Assembly: GCA_963752965.1 (NCBI GenBank)
Contig: CAVWAJ010000012.1
Coordinates: 253,256 to 317,255 of the forward strand
Direction: 5' to 3'
Length of the DNA: 64,000 bases
From: QHXW01 sp963752965
GTDB lineage: Bacteria; Acidobacteriota; Terriglobia; Bryobacterales; Bryobacteraceae
The notes below the pieces were generated by a model that saw nothing but the letters and a program-made list of their open reading frames with translations, searched no databases and was not told where the DNA came from. Shown piece by piece: positions 26,081 to 34,203 of the stretch (its first letter is position 1; each line of letters starts with the position of its first letter). The position numbers and the translations under genes are program-made.

Positions 26081-26809
26081 TCACTTTTCCAACGCGAGTA
26101 GGGCATACCTGATCAGCTCGGTCAGGTTGTGTACGCCAAGTTTTTGCATGATCCGCGCCCGGTGTGTGTCCACGGTGCTCACGCTGATGTTGAGTTCGTC
26201 GGCAATAGCTTTACTTGTTCTACCGGTGATCAACCTCTGCAGAACCTCACCTTCCCGGGAGGTTAGCTCGCTGTAATGGCTGCTAAGCTCCCTCTGCCGG
26301 AGCCGGAACACATATTCATCGAGAAATGTGTCAATCAGGACCCCGCGAACGTCCTCGCTGAAATAGCCTCCACCCCGGCATATGGAAGTGACCGCCTTTA
26401 TCACGACGTCAACCGAATCGACTTCCAAGTAACACCTCGCGCCGGCGCGGAACGACTGGGTAATTAAGGACGGTTCAAGGCTACGGCCGCAAATGATGGT
26501 CGCGATCGTTGGTTGGCGCCGAATCATGTCTCGCGTGAGTTCGAGCCCGCTGATTCCAGGCAGGCTCAATTCAACAACTGCCACGTCCGGCGTCATGGTC
26601 GCGAGCGTGCGGATGGCCTGATTGGCATCGGTGGCCTCACTTACATCCTCGACCTGATACAAGTTAGCGAGTGCCTGTTTCCAAGTTCGCCGTAACGCGT
26701 TGTCGCTGTGAATGAGCAGTATTTGGGCTCGGCACGAGCCGGTCCCACCTTGCGTGTCCGATCTCGGCTGAGCCACGCTGTCTGCGGCAGCGGGAGTCGG
26801 GTAACCCAT
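26081..26809 (-). CDS. LuxR/NarL-type regulator with a degenerate (pseudo-) receiver domain
   Basis: The ATG at 26809 (MGYPTPAAAD) is preferred; the frame is open for 49 more codons upstream without receiver character. The C-terminal GerE/LuxR HTH is intact (LTSREGEVLQRLITGRTSKAIADEL, STVDTHRARIMQKLGV). The N-terminal receiver has the right fold pattern but the wrong residues. The acidic pair is HSD (LLIHSDN), the phospho-acceptor position is Glu (VAVVELSLPGISG), Thr is replaced in IICGRS, and the Lys position reads YLEVDS. It therefore cannot be phosphorylated in the usual way; Glu often mimics phospho-Asp, so constitutive DNA binding is possible. First gene upstream of the che operon, same strand. 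Confidence 0.88.
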   Translation of the reverse strand: MGYPTPAAADSVAQPRSDTQGGTGSCRAQILLIHSDNALRRTWKQALANLYQVEDVSEATDANQAIRTLATMTPDVAVVELSLPGISGLELTRDMIRRQPTIATIICGRSLEPSLITQSFRAGARCYLEVDSVDVVIKAVTSICRGGGYFSEDVRGVLIDTFLDEYVFRLRQRELSSHYSELTSREGEVLQRLITGRTSKAIADELNISVSTVDTHRARIMQKLGVHNLTELIRYALLALEK

Positions 26810-27229
26810 GGTGGCGCTCACTCGGGCCTTTCTCCGCTGTTGACCTTCGCTCTCAGTTCTGCTACGTCGTCTCGCAACCTCCACGACTGTCTTGTGCCGA
26901 TCTCGAAACTCTGTAATTCTGGTCCGCCGGTTTGTCGCCCGCCGCAGTGGCGCCACACCCCAAGGTCGACAAGACGGACATCACACAGTGTTTGGCGGAC
27001 ATGTGCGAACAAGCGCGCTATCCCTAGCTCTGCACCCAGCTCAGGGCTGTCACCGAATGTTGCAAATGGACCGCTCAATTGGTCATCACCGAAGTCTGCG
27101 CCCAGGCTGGCTCGTGCAGCGCACCGGCCAGTACCGCTGGCCCTTGCAGCTCTGGTGTGGTAACAAGGATTTGATTCCATTTGCTGTCTGGTGGGCGCGA
27201 AACCCACGCCTCTAGCACACCTTAAGACC
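26810..27229. other. Region with overlapping open frames, no supported gene
   Basis: Open frames cover this stretch on both strands. The minus-strand frame from 27279 (or ATG 27180) to 26818 could precede the pseudo-receiver gene by eight bases. It has no recognisable motif and no ribosome binding site, and its composition is typical of a high-GC shadow frame, so it is not called a gene. Confidence 0.35.
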
Positions 27230-27622
27230 TTATCGCGGGTTGTTGTATCCGAATTTATTCGGAGACCGTAGTGGGACATTTCCGTAGGCCACCTTTGAGA
27301 CTCTCATAGCCTCATCGACAACATTCGAAGAAATCATCGCTTCATCACCGCGTTGGGTGCCTTGATCCGGCGGCCCGCTTCTCTTAAATGCGCCGCGCAT
27401 TCTGCGGTACCGTTCACTAGCCCGTTCGGCGTTGCGCTGCTGATACTCCTGTTCGCGCCGGCGCCGTTCTTTTCCGATTCTTCTGCGCTCGCGAAGCACA
27501 GCTGCGATACGCTCGGCCAAGGCCACCGGTTTCTCTTTTGTCATTGAGTGTGACTCGAAAGGTCTTGCGTCCCTCAAGTCAGTAGCGTAGCCAGTCAGGC
27601 TAAGTTCCTTCACGCTTTCCAT
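27230..27622 (-). CDS. Hypothetical Arg/Glu-rich helical protein
   Basis: A 130-codon frame that begins directly after the stop of the previous gene (TAGATG). Residues 37-80 (ERIAAVLRERRRIGKE, RRRREQEYQQRN) form a long charged helix, perhaps coiled coil or nucleic-acid-binding. No known family. An internal ATG at 27544 is an alternative start. Coupling with the upstream Cys-motif gene supports it being real. Confidence 0.5.
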   Translation of the reverse strand: MESVKELSLTGYATDLRDARPFESHSMTKEKPVALAERIAAVLRERRRIGKERRRREQEYQQRNAERASERYRRMRGAFKRSGPPDQGTQRGDEAMISSNVVDEAMRVSKVAYGNVPLRSPNKFGYNNPR

Positions 27623-27889
27623 CTACAGGTCCCCCAATGGCGATTGAAACATTCCCCTAACATCTCCGTAGTCGCTGAGAGACAGTTTCGCAAAACCCCG
27701 ATCCCACTTCTCGTTGTCCTTGCACATGGCGCAACGCCCGCACTTGCAGCGTGGGTAGGGAGCCAACGGATCACGACGACCGAACTCCTTCTTGGGTCGG
27801 CCAAATCCCCGCATCGTTTTCGACTGCAAATCGGATTGCAAGCTAGATTTACTCATATATAAAACACCGTAACGCGCACGATATTGCAT
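27623..27889 (-). CDS. Hypothetical small protein with C-x-C-x2-C-x2-C motif
   Basis: 88 residues. The centre reads PRCKCGRCAMCKDNEKWDRGF: four closely spaced Cys followed by N-x-K-W-D-R, a pattern I associate with small uncharacterised acidobacterial proteins and which would suit zinc or iron-sulphur binding. Starts at 27889 or the ATG at 27856 are possible. It forms a two-gene unit with the downstream helical protein (stop TAG abuts ATG). Function unknown. Confidence 0.6.
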   Translation of the reverse strand: MQYRARYGVLYMSKSSLQSDLQSKTMRGFGRPKKEFGRRDPLAPYPRCKCGRCAMCKDNEKWDRGFAKLSLSDYGDVRGMFQSPLGDL

Positions 27890-28231
27890 GACTTCAGATC
27901 GGAACCTATACTGCCGTTAGCCCCGTTTATCGTATTCCGACTGGCCTTCATAACCCATTCCGCCGCCCCCACGTTTTCCGCACGGGCTACTCATCCTAAG
28001 CTTCAGATCACGCCCTCGATAACTATTACCACTGTCTTCTCCCGCGTAGCGCCGTTACAGCGATCATCTTCTACGCGCGTGAAACACAGGTTCTTGACGA
28101 CGTTCGGCTGTGGCGGCCTCTACTCACCTTGTCCCGCCTCAGTGCCGCCCCAGGTGCCTGCCGCACCTACGAACTGTCGAGCTTCATTCCACTGCCGAAC
28201 CTTGCAACTCCGGGTACACATCCAGCCGGAG
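27890..28231. other. Intergenic region, nothing recognised
   Basis: About 340 bases between two groups of small minus-strand genes. Short open frames exist on the plus strand but none has a motif or ribosome binding site. It should contain the promoter of the two-gene unit at 27.2-27.9 kb. Confidence 0.4.
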
Positions 28232-28483
28232 TCAAATGTTCGAGAGTATCCCGCGTACTAGGCCATTTATGCCTATGAGCTGGCGCCGTAGACAGTCGAC
28301 CATAACGTCATCTTCCACACTGGAACCTGACCTGCCCGTCACCTGAATCTGTTTTTCTTGCACCAGCTTAGGACACCGCGTCGCCACACTGGCCGTAATT
28401 CCGTGGCTCAGCTTGAGCGCGCACACCTCAATCAAGTCGCCAAGAAGCCAGACTACGTGCTCACTCACTAGCAGCATACGCAC
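28232..28483 (-). CDS. Hypothetical protein
   Basis: 83 codons: MRMLLVSEHVVWLLGDLIEV, then CALKLSHGITASVATRCPKL and a segment resembling a DNA-binding or degradation tail. No family recognised. Third of three small same-strand frames; gap of 63 bases to the previous one. The start is uncertain. Support is weak apart from context. Confidence 0.4.
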   Translation of the reverse strand: MRMLLVSEHVVWLLGDLIEVCALKLSHGITASVATRCPKLVQEKQIQVTGRSGSSVEDDVMVDCLRRQLIGINGLVRGILSNI

Positions 28484-28546
28484 CCCCGTTTGAGAGAATG
28501 ACCACCACGTTTATGTCTCGACACCGTCTGGGTCGACCACGTGATG

Positions 28547-28804
28547 TTAGGTTCTATTCGAAGAGCAGACGGTCCTTGAAGCCCTTCGGTCTATCCGGCT
28601 ATTTGTTGAGTGCCGCCACGAGCGAACAGCGCACCCCACGATACTCTCCTCCGCTTGAGTCATGAGGCGAGTCGATGTCTTTTCCCGATCACGGCGGCCG
28701 AGAAGAGAATATTCTTCCAATGAATTCATGAGCCTATCTAGTGCGGCCCTTCGCAAGTACAGGTGTTCTAGCTCTCGTTGCATGTATGGTGTTGCGGTAT
28801 TCAT
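28547..28804 (-). CDS. Hypothetical protein, coupled to upstream gene
   Basis: 85 codons; residues 8-40 (MQRELEHLYLRRAALDRLM, then NSLEEYSLLGRR) are helical with a heptad-like Leu pattern. The ATG overlaps the stop of the preceding gene as ATGA, evidence for translational coupling. The C-terminal half is Arg/Ser/Thr-rich and not conserved in appearance. No known function. Confidence 0.5.
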   Translation of the reverse strand: MNTATPYMQRELEHLYLRRAALDRLMNSLEEYSLLGRRDREKTSTRLMTQAEESIVGCAVRSWRHSTNSRIDRRASRTVCSSNRT

Positions 28805-29073
28805 CTAATACTCCTCACTGTTGATGTTGAAATCATTTGACATTCAGAAACCACCGGAGCGAGCCCTGCCGGTTCTCGGGTGTGCAGAAATGTAATCCTG
28901 TCATTAGGCGAAAACGTCTGCTCGTGATCTTCTTCACTGACGAATAGCGGCCTTACTTTCCACAGTTCGTGTTGCTGAGACGAACCGCAAACGCAGAACG
29001 CCTCCACGCGGTAGAGTAATTCTACCGGGACGCCATTGTGGAAAAGCCTCATTCCTACCGTCAAGTCAATCAC
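28801..29073 (-). CDS. Hypothetical protein, first of a small operon
   Basis: 90 residues, MIDLTVGMRLFHNGVPVELL, then a VCGSSQQHELWKVRPLFVSEE segment: alternating hydrophobic strands consistent with a small beta-rich (SH3-like) protein, similar in character to short domains with a 'G..l..ng..v.l' start. No family assigned. It is coupled by ATGA overlap to the next gene. Confidence 0.55.
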   Translation of the reverse strand: MIDLTVGMRLFHNGVPVELLYRVEAFCVCGSSQQHELWKVRPLFVSEEDHEQTFSPNDRITFLHTREPAGLAPVVSECQMISTSTVRSIR

Positions 29074-29279
29074 TTCATGCCACTCCCAGGGCTGTTTATA
29101 CTATCAGCGATCGGGCTGCTGGCCGATCAATAGAATTACATCGTAGGTGTATGGTGACAATAGGAACACCTCTCAATCGGATGTAAAACGAAATATACAG
29201 AGCCAGTCAGGCTTTGTCTTACAGGGATACTATCCTGAGTTAGGGTGATAAAGTGTCTCAAGCCAAGCGAAAAGGCCAT

Positions 29280-30029
29280 TTATTCAACCAAATTGTTACG
29301 AATAGAGTACTGGACAAGCTCGGCGTTATTTTTCATTGCCATTTTTGTCATGACCCGCGCTCGGTATGTGCTAATGGTCTTAACACTCAGATGCAGCTGC
29401 TCCGCGATCTCTCCAACGGTTTTGCCGGACCCGATCAGTCGTAGGACATCAAACTCGCGATCGGAGAGAGACTCATGAGGAAGTCTGGTGGGGTCCGAAC
29501 CAACCTGAGCCGCGAGTCTTTCGGCGAGACTGGATGTAATGAACTTGCCGCCCGCGAGTAATCTGCGAACAGCCTGCAATAGAATCTCAACTGGGCTATC
29601 CTTAGTGATATAGCCTGCCGCACCTGCCTTGAGAGCTCGAATCGCAAAATGTCCTTCCGAGTGCATACTGAGCATCAAGATCGGCACCTTGGGCCGCGCA
29701 ACCCTAATCTCCGCGAGCAGTTCGATTCCGCTGCGGCCTGGCAGGCTTACATCCAGTAAAATTAAATCCCAGTCTTGTTTGTAGACTGCATCTAACGCTT
29801 CCTGCGGAGTCGCAGCTTCGCCCACCACCGCACCCGGGAACTCGCTCGATAGGATGCCATGAATTCCTCGGCGAACGACGGAATGGTCGTCCACCGTGAG
29901 CACGCGAAGGGCCGAAGCTACCGTATGGACTTCGTGCCCCGGACGACGGGTCTCGTATAGCGCAGAGTCCGGCTCTCCTGTTATAGCCCTGCCGAGTGGT
30001 CGGCGTGCCGCATTGTGATGAATTCCCAT
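29280..30029 (-). CDS. NarL/FixJ-family response regulator
   Basis: The ATG at 30029 (MGIHHNAARRP) is preferred over an upstream extension rich in Arg and Trp. The receiver is canonical: VDDH, LLDVSLPGRSG (phospho-Asp), MLSMHSEG and TKDSP (Lys). The LuxR-type HTH follows (LSDREFDVLRLIGSGKTVGEI, LSVKTISTYRARVM). It probably activates transcription after phosphorylation by a HisKA_3 kinase such as the one at 31.7 kb. It is divergent from the receiver gene at 30.4 kb with a 380-base gap. Confidence 0.92.
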   Translation of the reverse strand: MGIHHNAARRPLGRAITGEPDSALYETRRPGHEVHTVASALRVLTVDDHSVVRRGIHGILSSEFPGAVVGEAATPQEALDAVYKQDWDLILLDVSLPGRSGIELLAEIRVARPKVPILMLSMHSEGHFAIRALKAGAAGYITKDSPVEILLQAVRRLLAGGKFITSSLAERLAAQVGSDPTRLPHESLSDREFDVLRLIGSGKTVGEIAEQLHLSVKTISTYRARVMTKMAMKNNAELVQYSIRNNLVE

Positions 30030-30408
30030 GGTGAAATTTAGGTCCTTCCGTAGGATCTCGCGCTCCCGCCGGCGGTGTCGCCAAGGTCGTGGAGACTCGG
30101 CTACACGTCGAAGAATGGGAACCGGTGTCGCCCAGCTATTGCGAGAACAACGCCTACCAACGAATCTTAAGGCTTTCCTGCAACCCACTCCTATCCGTAC
30201 TTCTTCGGATAACGGTAAGTATAATTTCGGTAGCGAAAGGGGACCTACTTTTCCACGTGGGAGTTCGTAACTCGCAGAAACTCGGCTTTCGTCGGCTCGT
30301 CGTCCTACAGACGAGCTGATCCTCCGTAAAATTACGGATACTCGTTTGACCGGACGAATGTCTTAATAGGGAAGATAGTTCTTTTTAACTCGAACATGGC
30401 GGGGTGCC

Positions 30409-30834
30409 ATGAGACAGCTCAACTTGCGTCTGTTACTGGCAGACGATCACGACGGTTTGCTTCGGGAGATCGTTAGGCTGCTGGCGGACGAATTTGAAAT
30501 CGTGGGTACCGCGAACAATGGTGCCGCTCTGGTGGATTTAGCCGCCAAGCTGAAGCCGGACGTAGTGGTCACGGACGTCAAAATGCCGGAGCTCAGTGGC
30601 ATCGACGCCGCTCGTAAGCTCTTGGCACTTCAACTGTGCAAAGCTGTAGTGGCGCTGACGATGTATATCGACCTCGAAGTCGCGAAGGCTGCGCTCGAAG
30701 CCGGTATTCTGGGTTATGTGGCAAAGGTCGACGCGGGCGAGGACCTGATTCCTGCGATTTACAAGGCAGCAAAGGGTGAGACCTTCCTTTCATCGACGAT
30801 TGCCTCAAAGCTCTCTGGACACGGTCGCAGTTGA
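30409..30834 (+). CDS. Stand-alone receiver protein of NarL type, without HTH
   Basis: 141 residues: ADDHDG, phospho-acceptor D56 in VVTDVKMPELSG, ALTMY and VAKVDAG with the Lys, followed by FLSSTIASKLSG. That segment is where NarL proteins continue into the HTH linker, but the frame stops here. It is therefore a receiver-only member of a DNA-binding family, either by design or by loss of the C-terminus. It lies 110 bases upstream of a full NarL-type regulator on the same strand. Confidence 0.87.
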   Translation: MRQLNLRLLLADDHDGLLREIVRLLADEFEIVGTANNGAALVDLAAKLKPDVVVTDVKMPELSGIDAARKLLALQLCKAVVALTMYIDLEVAKAALEAGILGYVAKVDAGEDLIPAIYKAAKGETFLSSTIASKLSGHGRS

Positions 30835-30947
30835 TCAAGCGTACGAAATGGCGTACCTGAGTGATGCTCCGCTACCTGTAATGCCCAGGAAGCCGATAGA
30901 TATGGTATCCTACGACGTAAAGGCTTACCCCTCAAACCTGCTATCCG

Positions 30948-31583
30948 ATGATTAAGGTGCTTATTGCTGATGATCACGCTGTAGTTGCTGAAGGCCTCGC
31001 CGCACTTTTGAAAGATAGCTTTGAGCTCGTGGGCATCGTGCACGATGGGCGCGCGCTGCTCACAGCTGCGAATCAGCTACGGCCTGATGTCATCGTGACG
31101 GACATTTCGATGCCGTTGCTGAACGGGCTGGATGCGGTTCGACAGATCAAAAGCAGCAACCCAAAGGCTAGAATTATTGTTCTCACGATGCATCCTGAAC
31201 CTCAATTGGCTGTGGAAGCTTTCCGTGCCGGCGCTTCAGGCTACGAGCTCAAAACCGCGGCGGGAGAAAATCTGGCCACCGCGATCCGTGAAGTGGCTCA
31301 AGGACGTAACTACCTTTCACCACTCGTCACGAAGGACATGATTAGCGTACTTCTCGAAGCCAAGGGAGGGTCTTCGGCTGCGGGGGCGAACCTGACGGCC
31401 CGCCAGCGGGAGGTTCTCCAACTGATTGCCGAGGGACGAACAATGAAAGAGGTGGCGTCGATCCTCAACATCTCGCGACGGACAGCGGAATCGCACAAAT
31501 ACGAGATGATGGAACTGCTCGGCGTGCAGACCGTTGCGGAATTGATCCAGCATGCGATGCGGCTCAAGATGGTCGGGGGATAG
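30948..31583 (+). CDS. NarL/FixJ-family response regulator
   Basis: 211 residues: receiver with ADDH, D52 in IVTDISMPLLNG, VLTMHPE and ELKTAAG, then a LuxR HTH (LTARQREVLQLIAEGRTMKEV, ISRRTAESHKYEMMELLGV). It lies just upstream of a PAS/HisKA_3 kinase on the same strand, a likely cognate pair. Transcription factor, cytoplasmic. Confidence 0.93.
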   Translation: MIKVLIADDHAVVAEGLAALLKDSFELVGIVHDGRALLTAANQLRPDVIVTDISMPLLNGLDAVRQIKSSNPKARIIVLTMHPEPQLAVEAFRAGASGYELKTAAGENLATAIREVAQGRNYLSPLVTKDMISVLLEAKGGSSAAGANLTARQREVLQLIAEGRTMKEVASILNISRRTAESHKYEMMELLGVQTVAELIQHAMRLKMVGG

Positions 31584-31702
31584 CGGCGGAGTCGAGCCAC
31601 AAAAGCACGGATCTCACGGTGCTGTGCCTGGATACTTAATCGGAAGCGTTCTTCGCTTTCTCGAAACGTGAGTGCCTGGTCAGACCTTTTGACGAAAGGG
31701 AT

Positions 31703-32785
31703 TTGCTGATAGCGATCGAGATGTCCGTCCATCACCATCAACTAGAGCAGCGGTTGGACGAAAGTGAGGTGCGTTACGCCGTGATATTAACCAGCGTCGC
31801 GGATGGAGTGATTGCCACGGACGTCGATGGCCGGGTCACTTTTATGAATCCCGCAGCCGAAGCGTTGACCGGGTGGACATTGCAAGAGTCGCGAGGCGTG
31901 GCCGTAGAACAGGTTTATGTTCGGATTGACGAAAGTAGCCGAGAGCTGCTGGAGAACCCGGTTCATTGTGCCCTCCGGCAAAAGGCGGCTGTGTTTTTGA
32001 GTTCGGCCTCGCTAATTAGCCGGAATAACGAGATCACTCCCATCGACGACGGTGCGGCTCCACTTGTGACAAAAGAGGGCGAAGTGATCGGCGCCGTCGT
32101 TACCTTCCGGAATATCCGCGACCGTCGGCTCGCCGAGGCCGCATGGCGGCGGGCCGAGGAACAAGCGCGTCAGATGCAGATCAATGCTCAGGAGGAAGAA
32201 CGTAGCAGGATTGCTCGGGAGCTGCACGACGACGTGAGCCAACAACTCGCAGCAGTCAGTATCTCCATTAGCAACCTGACAAGACGTTTTCCGGAACACG
32301 ACCGGGACACACGAGATCAAAGTCAACGGTTGCAACAGGCGATTTCGGCGCTCGCGAAGAGTATCCGCAATTTATCACACGAACTCCACTCTCCTGTGTT
32401 GGAACATTTTGGAATCGCGGCTGCGTTGCAATCGTATTGCTCCGAGTTCACGTCGTTAACCCATATAGCGGTCTCTGTACAAGCTGAGGAGGCCTTTGAC
32501 GACCTTTCACCCACCACGGCGCTTTGCATATACCGAATCATGCAAGAGGCCCTGGGGAACATAGCGAAGCACTCAGAAGGGAGACAAGCCGCAGTGCGCC
32601 TGGTGCGATCGAATGGATCTGTGCAACTCACGATCGCGGACTCCGGAACCGGTCTTTCTCCGGCCCAGGCGGAAGGATTGGGTCTAGTGAGCATGAAAGA
32701 GCGCACCCGCCTGTTGAATGGCACGTTTCATATTGAAAGTAGCCCAAACGGCGGCACGACATTAACAGTTTCAATCCCAACATAG
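31703..32785 (+). CDS. PAS-domain histidine kinase (HisKA_3, NarX/DesK type)
   Basis: About 360 residues with no transmembrane helix, so cytosolic. A PAS domain (about 22-145: ILTSVADGVIATDVDGRVTF, ALTGWTLQESRG) is followed by the HisKA_3 dimerisation domain with H175 in RIARELHDDVSQQLA. A short HATPase follows (IMQEALGNIAKHSEG, DSGTGL, GLGLVSMKERTRLL). The start may be the TTG at 31703, with GAAAGG upstream, or the ATG at 31721. Kinases of this type pair with NarL regulators; three such regulators lie within 3 kb. Confidence 0.9.
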   Translation: MLIAIEMSVHHHQLEQRLDESEVRYAVILTSVADGVIATDVDGRVTFMNPAAEALTGWTLQESRGVAVEQVYVRIDESSRELLENPVHCALRQKAAVFLSSASLISRNNEITPIDDGAAPLVTKEGEVIGAVVTFRNIRDRRLAEAAWRRAEEQARQMQINAQEEERSRIARELHDDVSQQLAAVSISISNLTRRFPEHDRDTRDQSQRLQQAISALAKSIRNLSHELHSPVLEHFGIAAALQSYCSEFTSLTHIAVSVQAEEAFDDLSPTTALCIYRIMQEALGNIAKHSEGRQAAVRLVRSNGSVQLTIADSGTGLSPAQAEGLGLVSMKERTRLLNGTFHIESSPNGGTTLTVSIPT

Positions 32786-33003
32786 CCGAACCCTTGATCC
32801 AACTTGCTCCGCCACGCCCTATATCAATACAATCACGGGCCTTAGCGTCGCCGATATCCAGCACGGCTTCCGTCTTCTCTAACGTCGTTCACGATCTCGA
32901 AGCTATGCCTTTTGATCTCAAGACCCTTGTAGGAGAAGCTAGGATCGTTTCCGGGCCGCATAACTGGCCGGCAAGGAGTACATCGGCAGGCATGCTGAAG
33001 GGC

Positions 33004-33417
33004 CTATGCGTAGTCCGCTCGCAGGACGGCACGCGTCGCGTCTAGCGAAGCCAGAATGCGCTGGCCAGCATGTAGCCGCACGCGGAGCTCCTGCGCGTTA
33101 AACGGCTTGGTCAGATAATCGTCTGCCCCCGCTTCTATGCCGCTCACCACGTCGCCGGATAGGTCCTTGGCGGTGAGCAGAATGATGTAAACATAGCGTC
33201 CATTCGCGCGCGCCCGAACCTTTCGGCAAACCTCCACACCCGTCATGTCTGGCATGAACCAGTCGAGTACCGCGAGCGCGGGGCTATTCTCGCTCTGTAG
33301 GATCTCGCAAGCCTCCTCTCCCTTTGAAACCACAACAACGTCGTATCCCCAACTGGTTAGGAGCGCTTGCAATATTGCCTGAAAGATTGGGTTGTCATCA
33401 GCGACTAAGGCTTTCAT
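33004..33417 (-). CDS. Single-domain response regulator
   Basis: 137 residues, a receiver domain: ADDNP, D52 in AVLDWFMPDMTG, LTAKD, and TKPFNAQEL with the Lys. It then has a short C-terminal tail without output domain. It lies 32 bases after the HPt gene, suggesting the HPt protein passes phosphate to it or takes it back. Confidence 0.9.
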   Translation of the reverse strand: MKALVADDNPIFQAILQALLTSWGYDVVVVSKGEEACEILQSENSPALAVLDWFMPDMTGVEVCRKVRARANGRYVYIILLTAKDLSGDVVSGIEAGADDYLTKPFNAQELRVRLHAGQRILASLDATRAVLRADYA

Positions 33418-33449
33418 CAGGCCCTTTCTAAGTCGATCATGCTGAACTG

Positions 33450-33869
33450 CTACCTGGGCGGACAGGGCGTCAGGCGCGACCGCCTCGCGGCGCGTCGGAC
33501 TACAGGTGACACCCGATTGATGTATTCACCCAGCTCCTGCCGTAACCACTTGAACTGCTCCTGCAAATGATCGATGAGCAACTGTAGGCCACGAAAATCT
33601 TGTTTTTGGGCCAGTGTCTCTATCTGCTCACAGGTCAACGCCATCTCGACTACCTCCAATTGGCGCAAACTGCTTTTGATCGTATGAAGTAGCCCAGACG
33701 CGGTTTCGAGATTGCCGCGATGGCAGGCATCACACAGCGCGTCTATCTTGGCTGCGATGTCATCTAGAAATGTTTGAATCAATTCAACTACAAAATCAGC
33801 TCCAACCTCTTCCTCTAGCTGTTCAAGGAAGGCAAACGGCAACTCATCTCGCTGTCGCCCGGTCAGCAC
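33450..33869 (-). CDS. HPt phosphotransfer protein
   Basis: 139 residues: a four-helix HPt domain with H62 in LLHTIKSSLRQLEV. It is preceded by FVVELIQTFLDDIAAKIDAL, as usual for HPt. It serves as an intermediate in a multi-step phosphorelay, for example from the hybrid kinases at 34-45 kb to a receiver. Forms an operon with the following receiver gene. Confidence 0.88.
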   Translation of the reverse strand: MLTGRQRDELPFAFLEQLEEEVGADFVVELIQTFLDDIAAKIDALCDACHRGNLETASGLLHTIKSSLRQLEVVEMALTCEQIETLAQKQDFRGLQLLIDHLQEQFKWLRQELGEYINRVSPVVRRAARRSRLTPCPPR

Positions 33870-34130
33870 AATTCTTGCGCCATGTGGACTCTATCGAGAG
33901 TATACTGGGGAACGCCAGGCCGTTTCTATGTATGCAGATCTGATTCTTTTGTAAGACCAACCACCATGTGTGCGTCGGTCTGCTTCGTAAGGTGGATCGC
34001 ACCTTCACAAAGGAGTCGCTGAGAGAAATAGGCGGGAGCCGCTGGCCGGAGGCGGGTTCGAAAACTCTCTTCACTCCGCAAACGCCTTTGGCGTGCTGTA
34101 GAATCGATGGGGAACAGTGGATAATCTCGC

Positions 34131-34173
34131 GTCCGAGCAAAAGGTCGGTGGCTCGAATCCACTTGGGTGGACC
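34131..34173 (+). other. tRNA 3'-end-like fragment
   Basis: The stretch AGGTCGGTGGCTCGAATCC followed by ACTTGGGTGGACCA has a T-arm (GGTGG-CTCGAAT-CCACT), a seven-base acceptor strand, a discriminator A and CCA. The T-loop has C in place of the first T. No matching 5' half or anticodon arm was found in the preceding 90 bases, so it is not a whole tRNA gene. Such 3' remnants are often left by integrative elements at att sites. Confidence 0.4.
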
Positions 34174-34203
34174 AAATTAGTCCTGTTCACAGACCGGAGA
34201 GCA

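Noticed and set aside
26818..27279. A 153-codon minus-strand frame before the pseudo-receiver gene
   Set aside because: No motif, no ribosome binding site, and competing frames of similar length on the other strand.
34117..34203. First 29 codons of the hybrid kinase frame as a real N-terminus
   Set aside because: They translate a tRNA-like fragment (VGGSNPL), a common artefact; the GTG at 34204 directly before the membrane helix fits better.
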